A DNA stretch of 64,000 nt from Mesodorylaimus sp. YZB2_4 (lineage: Eukaryota; Nematoda; Enoplea; Dorylaimida; Dorylaimidae). The stretch lies in NCBI GenBank assembly GCA_030248295.1, contig JASANH010000085.1:62001-126000 (forward strand), read 5' to 3'. Positions within the stretch are counted from its first letter, which is position 1. Every line of letters starts with the position of its first letter. The position numbers were made by a program, and so were the translations under genes. Below, in pieces: positions 33,501 through 50,661 of the stretch. Below the pieces are notes generated by a model. The model ran no database searches, was not told the origin of the DNA, and saw only the letters and a program-made list of their open reading frames with translations.

Positions 33501-35229
33501 CGATTTTTTATGGGCGAAACCCAACCGGCAAAATAATGAAACGGCATTCTAAAAAGTACGGGCAAAATTGAAAAAATTACAATTGATAAAAATTGTAAAG
33601 AATTCTTACTTTGACCAGTTGCAAATCAATTTCCAATATTTTCGCCAACTAAAGTGAAAAAACTCACTCAATATCCCACAATATCCAATCAAAAACTTAC
33701 CTCAGCCACCGAAGTATTATCACTAATTGATACGAATATTTTATAAAGAATAGTCTCAAAATAATCACCCAAAACTCGATTCATTACAAAACCGTCCAGC
33801 GGCGGAACTGAAACGAATCCGTTCAGAAAACACTTGACCATACTTGAGCGCATCCCTCCAGCACTTACCAATGATATAATCCTCATCGTGCACCGGAACG
33901 TCCAAGTAAATCAAACCACGAGCATAAAGTCCTGAAGCGAGAAAATCAATGCCATTAGTAAAAAGAAACAAGAGACAACTAATATTCAAGTTACAATGCA
34001 CTGCTTTTTTCAACTGAAACTACTTCCTGCTTGACAAAACAACCTTTCTATTTATCAATTATCAATTTCCAAATTAGCTATAAAACTTGCTTTTTAAAGA
34101 CATCATATCCAAACGCCCGGCTTCTTGCGCTCCTTCATCAACGATCAGATCGATCGTTTCTTTTTCTTCTTTTGTACAAATCTGCAAAAAAACCATCTTT
34201 GTAAATATAGAAAAGGCATATCCGCACTGGCCTACCCGCACGTCATCTTCTAAAATATGGCCAATTTGCACAAGCCACCAGGCTGGTATGTTTATGTCAG
34301 CTGGTTTCTGAGGCAGAATGTCGCGAATTGGTTTCTTCCGGAATGTTTTCTGCAAGAACGCTCTTTTGTATTAAGAATACAGGAATAACCAAAATTTTAC
34401 TTTCATCGATCGACATTGATTCATCAAATCGATATACTGATTTCGACCGATGCCGAGTAATCGCAGACCTGAAAAAGTGTTGCAAATGCGATTCCTTCCA
34501 GACAAGAACAGCCAGTAACTTACAGTCTGCTGCTGTAAAATTCGGTAATGAATCGTAACTTTTCTCCATAGTCATCAAATCCTGCATGAAAACAAAAAAA
34601 ATTTCAGTCATTAGGTATTCAAAAATAAAAACTCTGGACTTACTTGCATCATATTGACATAATACTGAAATGGGGTCGTTCGTAGTCCTTTCACAATGAC
34701 ATCTGACAGATGGTACGGATAAAGCATTAAGTGCTGGCGGCTGTATTGCATCAAAAGTTCGTAATATTGTTCTTCATTCTTTTTCACATAGCGAACTGTA
34801 AAAAGAGACCTCAATGAAGCCAATAAAAAAAGCAAAACTTACCGCCGTAAACTCAAAACTAAATCTAAAAAATTTACCAAGATTGCCTTTATATCGTAAT
34901 TGATTTTTCACACTGTACTCGACAATCAACTTATCGTATTCTTTTGCTGAATTGCCCAAAAGCTAAAAAATGACAGGACTTGTCCAGAGTAGAAAAAAAT
35001 CAACCTAAGATCGAAAGCAATCAGGAACGATAAATGCGTTTCATTACACACTTGCTTTGCAAAAAAGAAAGGAGCACAAGCCGGGATGAAAACTAAATTT
35101 GATCAAGGTGTCCTATCTTTCTAAGAAATGTGACGAGCCACCTAAAACTGTTCTTACCTGCCGGGTATTTTTTGGCAATTTGGTCCACGGACAATTATCC
35201 CGAATGTAAGCATCAATATCAGAAGCCAT
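30518..35229 (-). CDS. FAM91A1: FAM91A1-like trafficking adaptor
   Basis: About twenty exons. FAM91A1 is a trans-Golgi/endosome adaptor that binds TBC1D23. Exon 1 (35229-35158) encodes [20 protein letters not shown]. Exon 2 is 34962-34878 ([20 protein letters not shown]) and exon 3 is 34795-34644 ([20 protein letters not shown]). Later blocks follow the human order: [145 protein letters not shown] and VVHIPFPF. A near-last exon ends VLDFIKDFQ. After a 435-nt intron the final exon (30631-30518) gives [20 protein letters not shown] and the stop, matching the conserved C-terminal NLIFxDG...W motif. Middle exon borders were judged by homology, not each confirmed. Confidence 0.92.
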
Positions 35230-38200
35230 TTAAGAAACCTTTTTAAATTTCAGTAAAATATATTCTATAAGGTGAGTTTATTTCAGTTTCCCCACTTTTC
35301 TTCAAAAAGTCTCTAAAAAATTGTAAAGTGTATTTTGCGCACTTCGCCACGCACGGTTTTTTGCAGTAAATAGTTTGAGCCTGCGCATCATACAAGAGAT
35401 TCAAAAACACGTGCGTTTCACGTGAACGTGTGATGGTTGAGTGATTTTATGCTCTAAATACCTCGAATCTAATATGCAGAAAAGGAATTTTGTTGATTTG
35501 ATTGCCGCGAGATTAATGGTGATTTACGTGATTGACGCGATGGTAAGAAAACAAGAATGCCAAATGATTTGCGTTGTAGACAAAAGTAAGGTGCACGACG
35601 AGCCCTTCTGCATTGTCGATTCGTTTTGTCAACTGTAACCTCTGGGACCATCCCAAGGCAGGCAATGTAAACTCGCGCGAGCACTCGCAGGGACACGTTG
35701 GGTGTGAACATCTCGTAAACAATGCAGTACGCCCCCCCCCGTGAACGGAAGTTTTCTACTTGTCTTTAGAACAATTGAGCCATAAAAGCTGGATGAAGAG
35801 GGCGGTGGCCATTTATTATCTACTACATTTACTTTACACACAGACAGTCGAGTCGAAACGAATGGGCAACACAAGAGAGCACTCGTGTCGGCCGCGTCAG
35901 CTGTCCTCACACGAGTTTGGACGAATGCACTTGAAAAATGTTCAACAAACTTCGAATGACGTCGATGAGTTTTTGCACTCATGTTCGAAAGATTGATGCG
36001 CACGGGTTCGATGGATGCTTATTATTCTCTTTGACTGAGGGACAATGACGACTGTTTTCAGGGTTTTTCTTTCTTCCCCCTCCCTCGCCCTCTCAGCTTG
36101 CATAGGAGGGCAGCCGAAGACAGAAGCTAAACATTGGCTAATACATTTTCAGCTAGTTAAAGGCCATCACTCGAACAGAAAAAGCTTCTCGGCGTGTGTT
36201 TACGATTGCCTTAGCACCCGTTTCATCTCTTGGCCCTGGCCGTGCCCGAACAACTTGTCGATCCGGTTTCTCCGCATTCCCCAGCCGACTAGGCGAAGAG
36301 TAAGTTGTAGAAGGAGGGCAATCTCGAGTGTCTAACACTGAAATCTTTCCACAAACCACGTCATCCTAGTCCGCACTGCAGTCAACTTTGTTAGAAAAGA
36401 ATAAGTTGCTCTAGAAAACCAGGTGCCATCGCTTAGTCTACAGTAATGACTGGAAGTTACAAGAGAGCAATTTGTTATTTTTCCACCTCCTAAACGATGC
36501 GTTTTTATTTAAGCCACTAATCCGAGCAGTAAACACGCACGCACACCAGTGCATACAAAATTGCAGTTACTCGATTTAGGATGCTAGTTACATTTACTCT
36601 AAGGATTAGAGGGGAGAGCGCAAACAGAAGGATTACACGCAGAGAGAGGGTTACTACCATTGCCTAAAACACAAGGCCAGTTTTAGTAGAAAAGTGAAAA
36701 ATACACTGAAATTCAATGTGCTCTATTAGGAGTGAACACGACAAAAAAGAATAGCCTCGGGGTTAATGACCATTAGACCAGTGCCCACTAATTAGCGGCC
36801 GAGACCAGAAACACGGACGTTATTCAAAGAACACACAAAAAGGCACAAAATATGAATAATTTCCCATATTCTAATCAAGGCACGCAAAAAATCTTTTTAA
36901 GTAGATTTTTTCTTTTCCTTATTTCTCAATTTTTCCAATTTCGTACATCTGACAAAGGCACTGCGAACAAATTACGCCATTACAGTCGACAAGGCCGATG
37001 GCACACCAGGCACAAAGAAATAAAACATATTTCAAGGCTGATTATGCGTCACATTTTGCAAAGGCAAATCTCACAAAATCTCAATTCATGCATAAAACAT
37101 CAGACATTTTCCTGTTCATAAAATCAAGGCTTAGACAAAACGATTGTTCGTGCTACCCATAAAACGCAAGCAACCGCAAACAAAGTCTATTATGCAAATA
37201 ACAGAACCTAATTTGGGCAACTAAGAAAATATTATTTGCAAATATTTTTTAACCCTCATTTTACCCTCGATTACATAAAATTTTGCATTTTGTTCTTTTC
37301 GTAGCACTTTTAAAACATACAGTAGCTGCCTCAGGAAAAAATTCAAATTACACTTTCTAACCTAAGCCAGATCTGCCATCAAAATCACATTCAGAAAAGA
37401 AAATATTCAAAAGACTGGTCAAAAAAAGGAGCAATTATGCATTGAAATAAAAATTTTGATTAGCAAGTTATTTATTCAAGCCCTGAATCGAGCAACGCAT
37501 TGGTAAAATTTCAAAAAGCCTTTTTCGCGTTTCATCGCCGCCATAAATTTAGTTAATACTGACACAGAAAAGATTATCAAAAAAAGAAAAGCTAAAAACT
37601 TTTTTCCTGCAATATTCCGTCGCTTTCGCACCAAAGTTTCGAAAAGTGCGCCCTGCAACCTCGCACTGGCACTTACCACCGCGCTACAGTAAGACGTAGT
37701 GTGCGAGGGGCCGTATCAAAGAGCGCGGGACACATGGGGGAGCACGCGAGCCACTTTTTATGTTTGAGCGAGGCGGAATAAGGTGAAGCAGTATTTGCGA
37801 GTTAAGTAGGTGTGTTGAGAGTGGTAGTAGAGAATGAGCTTTCAGTAGTAATTGTGGTACCGGCGGGCGATTGGTGATGGTAGTGCTGGTAGTTGCAATA
37901 GTAAGAGCAGTAGCAAGTAGTAGCCAATAAGTATAACATAACGGAGTTTCCCAAGACGAGATTTCCAGCAGCAGGCGATGGCCACGTACGCGGCACACGG
38001 ACCACACACAATAGTAGGAAGCTGATTTACACGCATACAAATATAGAATCGCTTGTTAGTCGACCCCGATGTAAATATTGTCAAATCTTCAAAAAAGAAG
38101 AAACAATTTCGTTAAAACTCAAGCATTTCCAAACTGGTCCCATTAAATTGCACGTTGTATATGCAAACGGCCGCTGCCCTAAGGTCACAACTACCCGAGT

Positions 38201-39025
38201 GCTGCAGAGGCCACGTGCACCGATCCAATTAGCACTACTGGGCACGCATGGCCCCTCGTCCTGGGGATAGAGCTCAGTTAGTGCAAGAAAGATTAGTTCC
38301 AAAACCAGCTATCTCAATTCAGCAAAACGCTTTGGTCCTTCTGGAACGTATTCGAGACCAGATGCCACCCTCTCGCCTCCTCTGCTGCACAGTACAAGTC
38401 AGACCTGTGACACAATTCCATCTCCGTTTCCAAAAACTGGCCATTTCAACTGGCACAACTTATATTTCACGGGGCATGAGTGGAAGGAAAGCAGGCCCTT
38501 CATACTCGGCCGTTTGCAGTCAAGGCGACCAGATCGTCCAGTCAAAAATCACTGACCTGTTGCTTTCATAATGTTGGAGTTTTAAGCGAGGGCCTTTGAT
38601 ATGGGTGATCTCTAATTTGCCCCAATATCCTGCGCTGGTTCAAAATGGCACCTGAAAGTTGGAAAAAATTTGTATTATTCATTTTACCCGAAAAAAATAT
38701 CAATTCAAAAACTCAACCAAAAAAATAAATTATCTAACGCTTGTTACCGCTAACTTTTCAAAAAAAACCAAAAAAGCGCACAAAACGTAAAACGTTGAGC
38801 ATTGCCGAAATGAGCATTAGGCATAAATAATCGAAAAGCAAAACGCAAAACGACCAATAAGGCCCAAAAAGATTGAGATTCCCTGTGCGTAGAAAACAAA
38901 ATTACAGCCATTCGGAAATAAGTTTGACACAAAAGGACAACTTAATCACAAAAATAACCGGTATTTTAACTGTTATGTTGTGTAAATAAATAACCCCCGT
39001 AACTACAGAAGCAACCTAATACTAA
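35230..39025. other. Gene-poor intergenic region, 3.8 kb
   Basis: It contains FAM91A1 upstream sequence and the 3' flank of the Quaking-type gene. A 9-C run sits at 35732-35740. AT-rich stretches dominate 36850-37600. Several open frames (37684-38040, 38248-38571) have low-complexity or unconvincing translations. No gene or RNA is supported. Confidence 0.55.
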
Positions 39026-41324
39026 TTAGATCCGAGCATGCAACTGACCGGCCTGCGTGTCGAATGCACCGTAGTCTCCAGCGGCCAACAACGGCGACGT
39101 GAGAGCGGAAAATGGATAACAGCCAGACAACGTGCCCGCCAGAGCAGCCGAAAGTGTCGGATCCAATGGACTGAAACAAAAGAAAAACAGCCCATTCAAA
39201 AGAAACCCAACGATTCCAGTCTTATTCAGCTCTTTATGCCCCAACCTTGTCGCCAACGACGCCTTCACCCTAGCCAGAGTCATAAACTCCGAATCTGGCC
39301 TCAGGACAATGACCCTCTTGCCAATCCAAAAACTACTCTCGCGCCCGTCACTTACTTGTACAAAAGACCAGCAGCTGCGGCAGCGGCGAAATCAGTCGTA
39401 GATGGCATAAACGATTGAACACCAGCCGTGGCGGCGCTCAAACCATTCGAAGCCAACGAAGACGGCGTACAACCAGCGCCTCCCACACGAGTCGGCGACA
39501 AAATTATCGGAGCACCCAAGGTGGGCGAACGCAATGGCGAAGCCAGCGTCATCGGTGTCAACAAGCGAGGCGTTTCTAAAATCGAACCGAAACCTTAAAC
39601 GTGTCAAAACGGCTAAAAATAACTTCCCGAAACTTACGCAACGCGATCTTGCTTTGATTGGCCGGCCTGTACGTCCCGTTGATAATAGCCAATTCCATCA
39701 GTTGCTTGCGTTTCAGTTCGTCTTCCCCTTCCGGCTACAATTCAAAATAGTCGATTTACAAAGAGCCGTGATTAATAAAAACCGCTTCTCCTCTCCTTCC
39801 CACTTACCGCTGGCACCAACAGCTTTTTCACTTCTTCCACAGCACGCATGAGTTTGATTTTGGCACGATTCTCAGAATCTTCGCATTGAATCAGGACATG
39901 CAATTCATCGCTCAAGTGTTCCCAATTCGGCTTTCCGCGATTCTGTTCCTCCTTCACAAACAAAAAAGAAAAAGACATTAATCACAGCGGGAACATTCAA
40001 CCATGCGCAAGAACAACATACCTTCTTCTTGTCGCGCATAGACCCTTTTCCACGCACCATGACTTTGCATCCGGTTTCTTGCTCCAACTGTTTGGCAGTC
40101 ATTCCGCGAGGTCCCAAGATACGACCAACGAAATTATACTACAAAAAAAGTTCAACAATAAAAACGGTGCCGCAACTAAACTGAAACCAACTCACGTCAG
40201 GATATTCTTTCACAGGCACGTACACTTTCTCCTGCAACGTAACCACCGGTCCTTCGGCATCGGGTAGCACCAAAGCTTCTTTGTTCGTATCCAAATGGAA
40301 CAACGATATCCGCACTTTGTTGATTTCTAAAAAACCATAAAATATGCAATAGGACCTAAAATGAGAACATAAAAACACGAATTCAGGCGACGCTTAGTCC
40401 CTTGGTTGTTGAATTTGCCGCATTATGTTTTGACAAGTCAATAAGTCATACAAACATTTTCCCATCGAATGGGACCCCGATGGAAATCTCACACATGTGC
40501 AAACCAGAGGCACATTCTTCGCCACTCTAATCACTCATTGCGCGTACTAATCATGACTCTAAAACCCGTGAAGACCCGCGCCCTCTGAAAGAAAATCGGT
40601 CGTTGCCCTCTCCGAGCGAGAATGCAAACCGACGCCCCGAGGCAAACTATCTTCGATTCACCCATGTGGAAATCGAGGCAGTATACATGAAAGATGAACA
40701 AACGGTTCGCCGTCATTATCAGACAAATTTTCGTCTCCTCCTGCCCCGTCACCCAAAGTAAACAAAAAGTCGCATTTCGAGAGAGCAAACACATTCTACT
40801 GCGTTTTATCAGTCCCCCCACACCGTCCCCTCCTTCTGCTCGTGCTACTACCACGAAAAAACAAACGCACAGTTCTCGAGAAACCCGAAAATGAGATTAT
40901 TCCTACAAAGGGACTTTTACAGACGAAAAACAACGCTTGTCCCGCCCAAACCCCGAAACAAGCCTTTCTTACCATCATCCACCAATCGTTCTAAATGCAC
41001 GAATATGTTGGGGAAAGCGCCCAACTGTTTCTTGTCTTTCAATAATTGAGCTAAATATTCGGCCGTATATTGGGGATGAGAACTGGCGCTGCTGGTCGGA
41101 CTTTGACAACCGTTGTGTCCGCCACCGCCGCCGCTTTGACTGGATGGAGACCTGTTCAAGCTGCCGTAGTCGCTCTTGCCTTCGGATTTGATCATACCGC
41201 CACCAATCAGGCCCAAACCAGAGAGGGAACTGTTGGCCAACACGCCGCCACCACCGGTCCCGCTGCTCAGCATAAGTAGATGCGTGACAGCGGCGTTCGA
41301 ACCGCAATTGCTACTTTCGCCCAT
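39026..41324 (-). CDS. asd-2: Quaking-type STAR/KH RNA-binding protein
   Basis: Seven exons (41324-40973, 40326-40196, 40138-40022, 39951-39808, 39734-39638, 39575-39356, 39170-39026) join in phase to 401 residues. A Gly/Ser-rich N-terminus (about 80 residues) precedes the QUA1 dimer motif [20 protein letters not shown]. The extended KH domain follows: [49 protein letters not shown] and [20 protein letters not shown]2 is [13 protein letters not shown]...[17 protein letters not shown] proteins dimerise and bind ACUAAY-type sites with a nearby half site to control splicing, stability and translation. Domain spacing and the [12 protein letters not shown] motif favour the QKI/ASD-2 branch over germline GLD-1, but orthology is inferred. 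The tail is Ala/Leu-rich and ends AGQLHARI. Confidence 0.9.
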
Positions 41325-43583
41325 CTTGACTATCGATTATTGTTGAACTCGCAAAACTCGAACCCAAGACCAAATTAAACGAACAAAATGATGCGCCTTT
41401 CGAGTATGCGCGCAGTAAGTTGGTGGTGTTAAGGCAGAAATTAAGAGGCACAAATGGCGGATCAAGTATTATGCGTGCTAGAAAAATAAACAGACCGTGT
41501 TAAAGTGAACCTTTGATGGAAAACGACGCAAAAGATTCGCGTGGAGTAGACCGGCATTTCGACACCAATGTTCGCTAGGTGCACTACGTATCTACAAGGC
41601 GCGTTCACAACATTAGACTTGCCCGGTTTTTTCAAAACGGTCAAATGGACCTCGAAATTTTCGTTCATAGCGAAAATAGCGAAAAAGTTGGGGAGATCGC
41701 GAACTCCCGAATGTTCCTTGAGCACCATTAGTCCCTTCGACGCGCATCCTTTGCTCGAGTGAACGCACGGAAAACCAGGACTGACTGAACATTGAACACC
41801 GAAAACCCCCGACTGCTGACGATTTCGCTTCGACGGCACGATCGAGCGTTGAGCGAGGATGAAAGATGCCAGGGCGAAACGCGCGCCTCAATCTCGCACG
41901 GTTAAACGCGAAAGAAACCGGTCATTGACCAATCCACAAGCGCGAACAAAATGCCGAGTCAAAAGACGTCGTAACGCCAACAGCCTTCAAGACGTGTCCT
42001 ACGCCAAACACGCGCTAGGTACCTCGCCCCTGTCACTCCGCCCCCCCCCCCAACGGCCTCTTCGAAACAATGAAATTAGGGGATAACATCTTTCTCCTAA
42101 CATACACATTGAGACTCAAAGACTTACAAACACGTTCTTTCACAACTCTCGCACGCCGCACGCGAACAAAATAACGATCCAACCAGCTGAAACAAAAGAA
42201 ATGACCAACCAACCGACTCGCAACTCACCGAAACACCAAATTCCACCGGAGATGCTCACGCGCACACACGACTCTCGTGAGGGCACGGCTAATCAAAATT
42301 CCGGCAAAGCGTGACTAGAAATATAGCTTAGAAATCGATACCGTACTGTACTAAAATTACCAATGTAAAAGAATTGAAAATACCACAATTTTCATTTATT
42401 AAAGTTTGGATCGGTATTCACTGCCACTCGCCGCGTTTGACTTCTTAGGTTAAAGTATTTCTGTAAGCCGTGTATTCCAGTGCGCGAGGGCCCCTTAAAA
42501 TAAAGTTTCAGTTTCCAGAAAAAGCTTTTTCTGTTTCATTGACTAACCTGCAAGTCATAAGCAAAACCAAAAATAATGATGTTTGTACGATGCAACGGAT
42601 GAAAAACATGATCTCCTTCCCACGTGACTTTACTCAAACGTGATTTTCGTCTTCCCTACTAAAAAAAAAGCTGGCGTATAAATTCGAGCTGATTACTGAA
42701 TAAACAGGGCCCTCACTTTATTTCGAATGAAAACTTCCACCACCGAGACAACACAACAACCTCCGCTAGCCCTCCTTGCATTTTGCATGCAACATACACT
42801 CGATCAATTATTTGAAAAAAAAACTGATTTGAGTGCACAATTTAGTAAAATATTTAATGCATATTTGATCGATATATTTTTAGATATTTGAATCGCCCCC
42901 TTTGATCAGAGGTCGGCACATCAATGAGGCCGCGGAGACGCATTCTGATTGGTCGGCTCGTCTGAGCATACTGTAGCTAATCATTGGCGCGACAGCTGGC
43001 GCACGCGAGAAAAGCCAGAAATTTTTGTTGCCAGCTAGGCTGGTAGGCTTGCACTTGGTTTAGGACCTTTCGACGTATGCGTACTTCCGTCGCTAGTCGT
43101 CAACGAATCTCTACTTTTTCTCGATTTTTTCCAGTTGATTTCAATTTATAAAATCTTATAATTTTAAAACGCTGCATTTTCTTTGCATGCAGGCCTACTG
43201 CGATACTCGGCAGGGGAAAAAGAAGCTCCTTAAAAGATATTTTTAGCGAAGCTAGCTAATTAGGCGTGAAAAGTCTGGCATTTCGAGTTTTAATCGATTC
43301 GCTAAGTTGAATTGTGATTTGCAGATTTTTTTATTTGCAGGAAGCAAAATTTTTTGTCGATAAGGATATTTTGCGAAGTAAAGCCCGTTATTGGGCTTTC
43401 AAAACATGATTGAATGACGTTTCGCTGATAAATTATTTTGGGCTAGTAGCTATATAATCTTAATATTTTTCGCAAACTTTGATCGATATTTGTAAAACTG
43501 CCAGCGAACTGATATGCTTCGGCGACAAGTAACTTAGAATCTTTTCGATTCTTGTTTGTTGGGCACTGAACTATTTTTTTTAG
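41325..43583. other. Divergent upstream region between the Quaking-type and calcium-channel beta genes
   Basis: This 2.2-kb region lies between oppositely transcribed genes. It contains an 11-C run (42041-42051) and two ATTGG (inverted CCAAT) motifs near 42952 and 42985. The first coding exon of the beta-subunit gene should lie here or be alternative; I could not fix it. Confidence 0.5.
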
Positions 43584-47599
<4,016 letters not shown>

Positions 47600-49224
47600 A
47601 TGGACTCGACTGGGGTCAGGTATGTGGCGGGTGTCGGCCGTGCGTATACGCGCTATCAGGGTTTGTTTACTCTTGGCTAATGCTGACATCGAGTTTCGTG
47701 TTTTTGCTATGTGTATGCTTTCTGTCTGTACTCGTGAGTGGTAGACTCCCGGAGGACTATATCAGCCAAGTGCTTTGATTCTTTCAGTTCTTTGGCCTCT
47801 TGAAATTTATATCCTTTGAAGAAATGAGAACCGTGTCGCGTAGCGAGACGGCGAGTCACAATTGCTGGTCACTGTACTGTGTGTCTGTCTGGCAAGAGTT
47901 TTTAATGGAACAAAGAATTTGAGAATTTTCTCGCTTTAAAACCTGTGTAGCTTATAATTAGTGGAAAAATATTTTCTTTAGGATGGAACTTCTTTATTGC
48001 TTTAATGTTTTCATAGCTTTACTTTCTCAAAATCTAGTCTAGTTTGTGTTTTGAAGACGCGAGGCAGCTGGATCTGTTTAGTATGTGCGGCTGATATGGT
48101 GAGTAGTCCGTGTATTTCGAGTGAGTGATGGTGCTTCGAGTGTTTTTCTACAAGAACTGAGTTTGTGAATACACGATTTTTGACGTGGAGCCTTTTCTTT
48201 GTGTGAAGTGTCCAAGCTATTTTGATTTATTTATATTTTCTGAATTTGTAGCATCTAAGTTGAATTGTTGATTGATGTAAGCAGTATATCCCACGTACGT
48301 ATTCTATGAACATATCGGATATTGTAGACAGTTCGGGTGTACAATGTAGTCCAATGCAAGCATTTTTACCAATTTTAATCTGGGCCAGTGCAATGTGTTA
48401 GGTTTTTTTTGAAACGTAAAACGATTCATTCTTTTGTGATTGCATTTTTTTCGTTGTCATAATATTTTTGAGAACTTTGTGTTATATTTAGATTTATAAT
48501 TTAAAACTGGATAGGACTGTATGAATAAACATATAGTGCGGTGGGTGGGTGTATAAATGTGCAGATTGGCGAATGCAGTGTATTGTTTCCGTGCCAAGGC
48601 GCTTGATCTTAATGTGCAGGGGGAATAGGTTCTAAATTTTCTCATCGAGTGCAGCTATTACGGGCAGTGTGTCTGTTTACGAGTATTTCCTCGTTTCGCC
48701 TGCAGCTAAGAAGCCTGGACTGGCCAGTCCAGTTTAGGATTTATGACGGTGATGAAAAGGGTGCGGAAAATGGTTCGCATGATGATGGAAGAATGTGGAC
48801 TGGTGATCGTGAGCAAAGATGTGTCTCATTACTCATTAGAAAAGGACGTTTAGAAATGATGGATGAGGTTCAGTGATATGACTCGATCAATCAGTGAGGA
48901 ATGGAGTGTGGGCGGGTCTAATCAGTCATTGCACGCTTGTGCCGAATGATCAATCAAATCGTGGAAAATGATGGTTTTGTGGTTCATACAAGTCCGTCAA
49001 TCAGGCAGACAACGTCGAGGCTTGGTGTTTTGAAAGTGTCGAGTACGGACTCTGTTTATCGATGCGTCATAGAAGGGTTTGAAGGGCACAATTGCGATCC
49101 TGACATTCGGCCATTTCTTCTCCACGCCCATCAGACTGTCATACCTGACTTACTGTAGTCTCGCCTGTTCATGACCACCATTGCGCTGAACAGTCTGCAC
49201 CTGCACACACCTGACTACACAGTA

Positions 49225-49480
49225 AGTACACACTGCGCATGCATGTACTGTACAGTAGAGACAGGTCACAGCACAGTACTGACAGTCCGTACTGCGTTGT
49301 GGTGCTGTACTGGGCTGTGCTACCAAACTGTGCTGCACTGTGTAGTCAGATGAAGATTCCATTACGGTGCAGTGCACTGATTGCAAGCACACTGCCCATG
49401 TACAGTGCTGTTAGTCTGCTGTCTTGTCTCGTGCTGTACTCGGCTGTACTGTGACTGTGAGGTCTGCCAGTACTGTTCAG
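49225..49480. repeat. Degenerate simple repeat built from CTGTAC/CACTGT
   Basis: Repeated GTACTGTACAGT, GCACAGTACTGACAG, GTGCTGTACTGGGCTGTGCT and GCTGTACTCGGCTGTACTGT without a fixed period. The motif is partly self-complementary, so the patch could fold. It resembles cryptic simple sequence rather than a satellite. Confidence 0.6.
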
Positions 49481-50593
49481 GGAGATGAACCTCCAGTACA
49501 ATGCATGTGAGAGGCCCGGGGTGAGACCGTAGCCTATCCTGGACTGTTATTGAGAACCACCCGCACCTCTGCTTAGGGTGTCCGTTATCTCCCGCCCGCC
49601 CACTCATTGTTGTGACACGGCCTATGAGACATACTCGTCAGACACAGATGACCGCGAAACAAAAACAAAAAAAATCAAAATAAGATCAAAGAAGGTAAGT
49701 GACGGAAGGCACGAAAATTTGACGATTTATTAACCCGAAAACATGGCGTTGTCGTCAAGCCATGCCTAAGCGCCTGATGGCTGCTGGCCAGTGTACTGTA
49801 GGACAGTACCAGTTAGTGTCAACGTCGTCACCAAAGTTAATTTCAGTCAACTTGTTTTCTTGTCATTCGGGTAGAATTTATTATTTCGATTCTAATTTTG
49901 ACAGGTTCGCTTTGGTGAGGCGGGACTGCACCGAAGCGAATGAAAATTTGGAAACTGGAATTTTCTAGTCTTCTTAGAATAACAGATTTGGACTGTGGCC
50001 CACACTTCGTCCTGATATGCAGGATATCATATTTGTCTGAGGGAAAAAACAGGATTTAAGGAAACAAGAATTTGTCACCTCCTCTTGCACTCTTGTTTGG
50101 CACATCTTCGAGCTCACCGAATGACAGGGCGGTTTCAAGTTATTTGAGTGGAGAGGGCGGGTGGCCAATGCATTCTATACTCCCTTGATCAACCGACATC
50201 TCCCGCCCAATATCAGAGGTTATCACAGGCTTATCTGCTTATCAGTGACAGCAAAGGGGAGAGTACGCCCTCCAGCTCGGATTCCGCCTTTCCTTGTTTG
50301 GCTAGTGCGGCAAGCAGAGGGCAGTGAGGAAGCGTGAGGAGACAGTTTATTGTGGGCGTCTGTTCGATGGCGCCTGATCGTCGCATTTTCTATCAATGTC
50401 AAAAAAAGTGTCCGTCGCGCAAATTCTACAAAATGTTGTCCGATCCGTCAACATCCGAGTCTTCTATGCACGCCTGTCGTCAAGATACGACGAGTAGGGT
50501 GCGTTTATAACTTATCTCTGCCCCTCTCCTCACTCCACTCCGAGTTGCCTACGTGACGCCCTAAATTCTTGTTTCCGTCCAACCTGGGCGGTC

Positions 50594-50602
50594 TATAAAA
50601 GG
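50594..50602 (+). promoter_or_regulatory. TATA box of the phosphatase gene
   Basis: TATAAAAGG, 60-68 nt before the ATG at 50662. With start about 30 nt downstream, the leader would be about 35 nt. Confidence 0.7.
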
Positions 50603-50661
50603 AGTCGTAATCGGCATCAACTCGGTGTCCTATTCAGCCTTTGCTTCCGCGCAATCCCAGA

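Larger units (their letters stand above)
47600..50661. other. Intergenic region, 3 kb, with a CTGTAC-rich patch
   Basis: The first part is the likely 3' UTR of the calcium-channel gene. At 49225-49480 the motifs CTGTAC, TACAGT and CTGTG recur densely. A 47-codon frame at 50367-50510 (MAPDRRIFYQCQKKCPSRKF) may be coding but has no support. The right edge is the phosphatase promoter. Confidence 0.55.

Noticed and set aside
50367-50510. 47-codon frame starting MAPDRRIFYQCQKKCPSRKF before the phosphatase
   Set aside because: Plausible composition but no homology, no clear donor, and the phosphatase has its own TATA box downstream.
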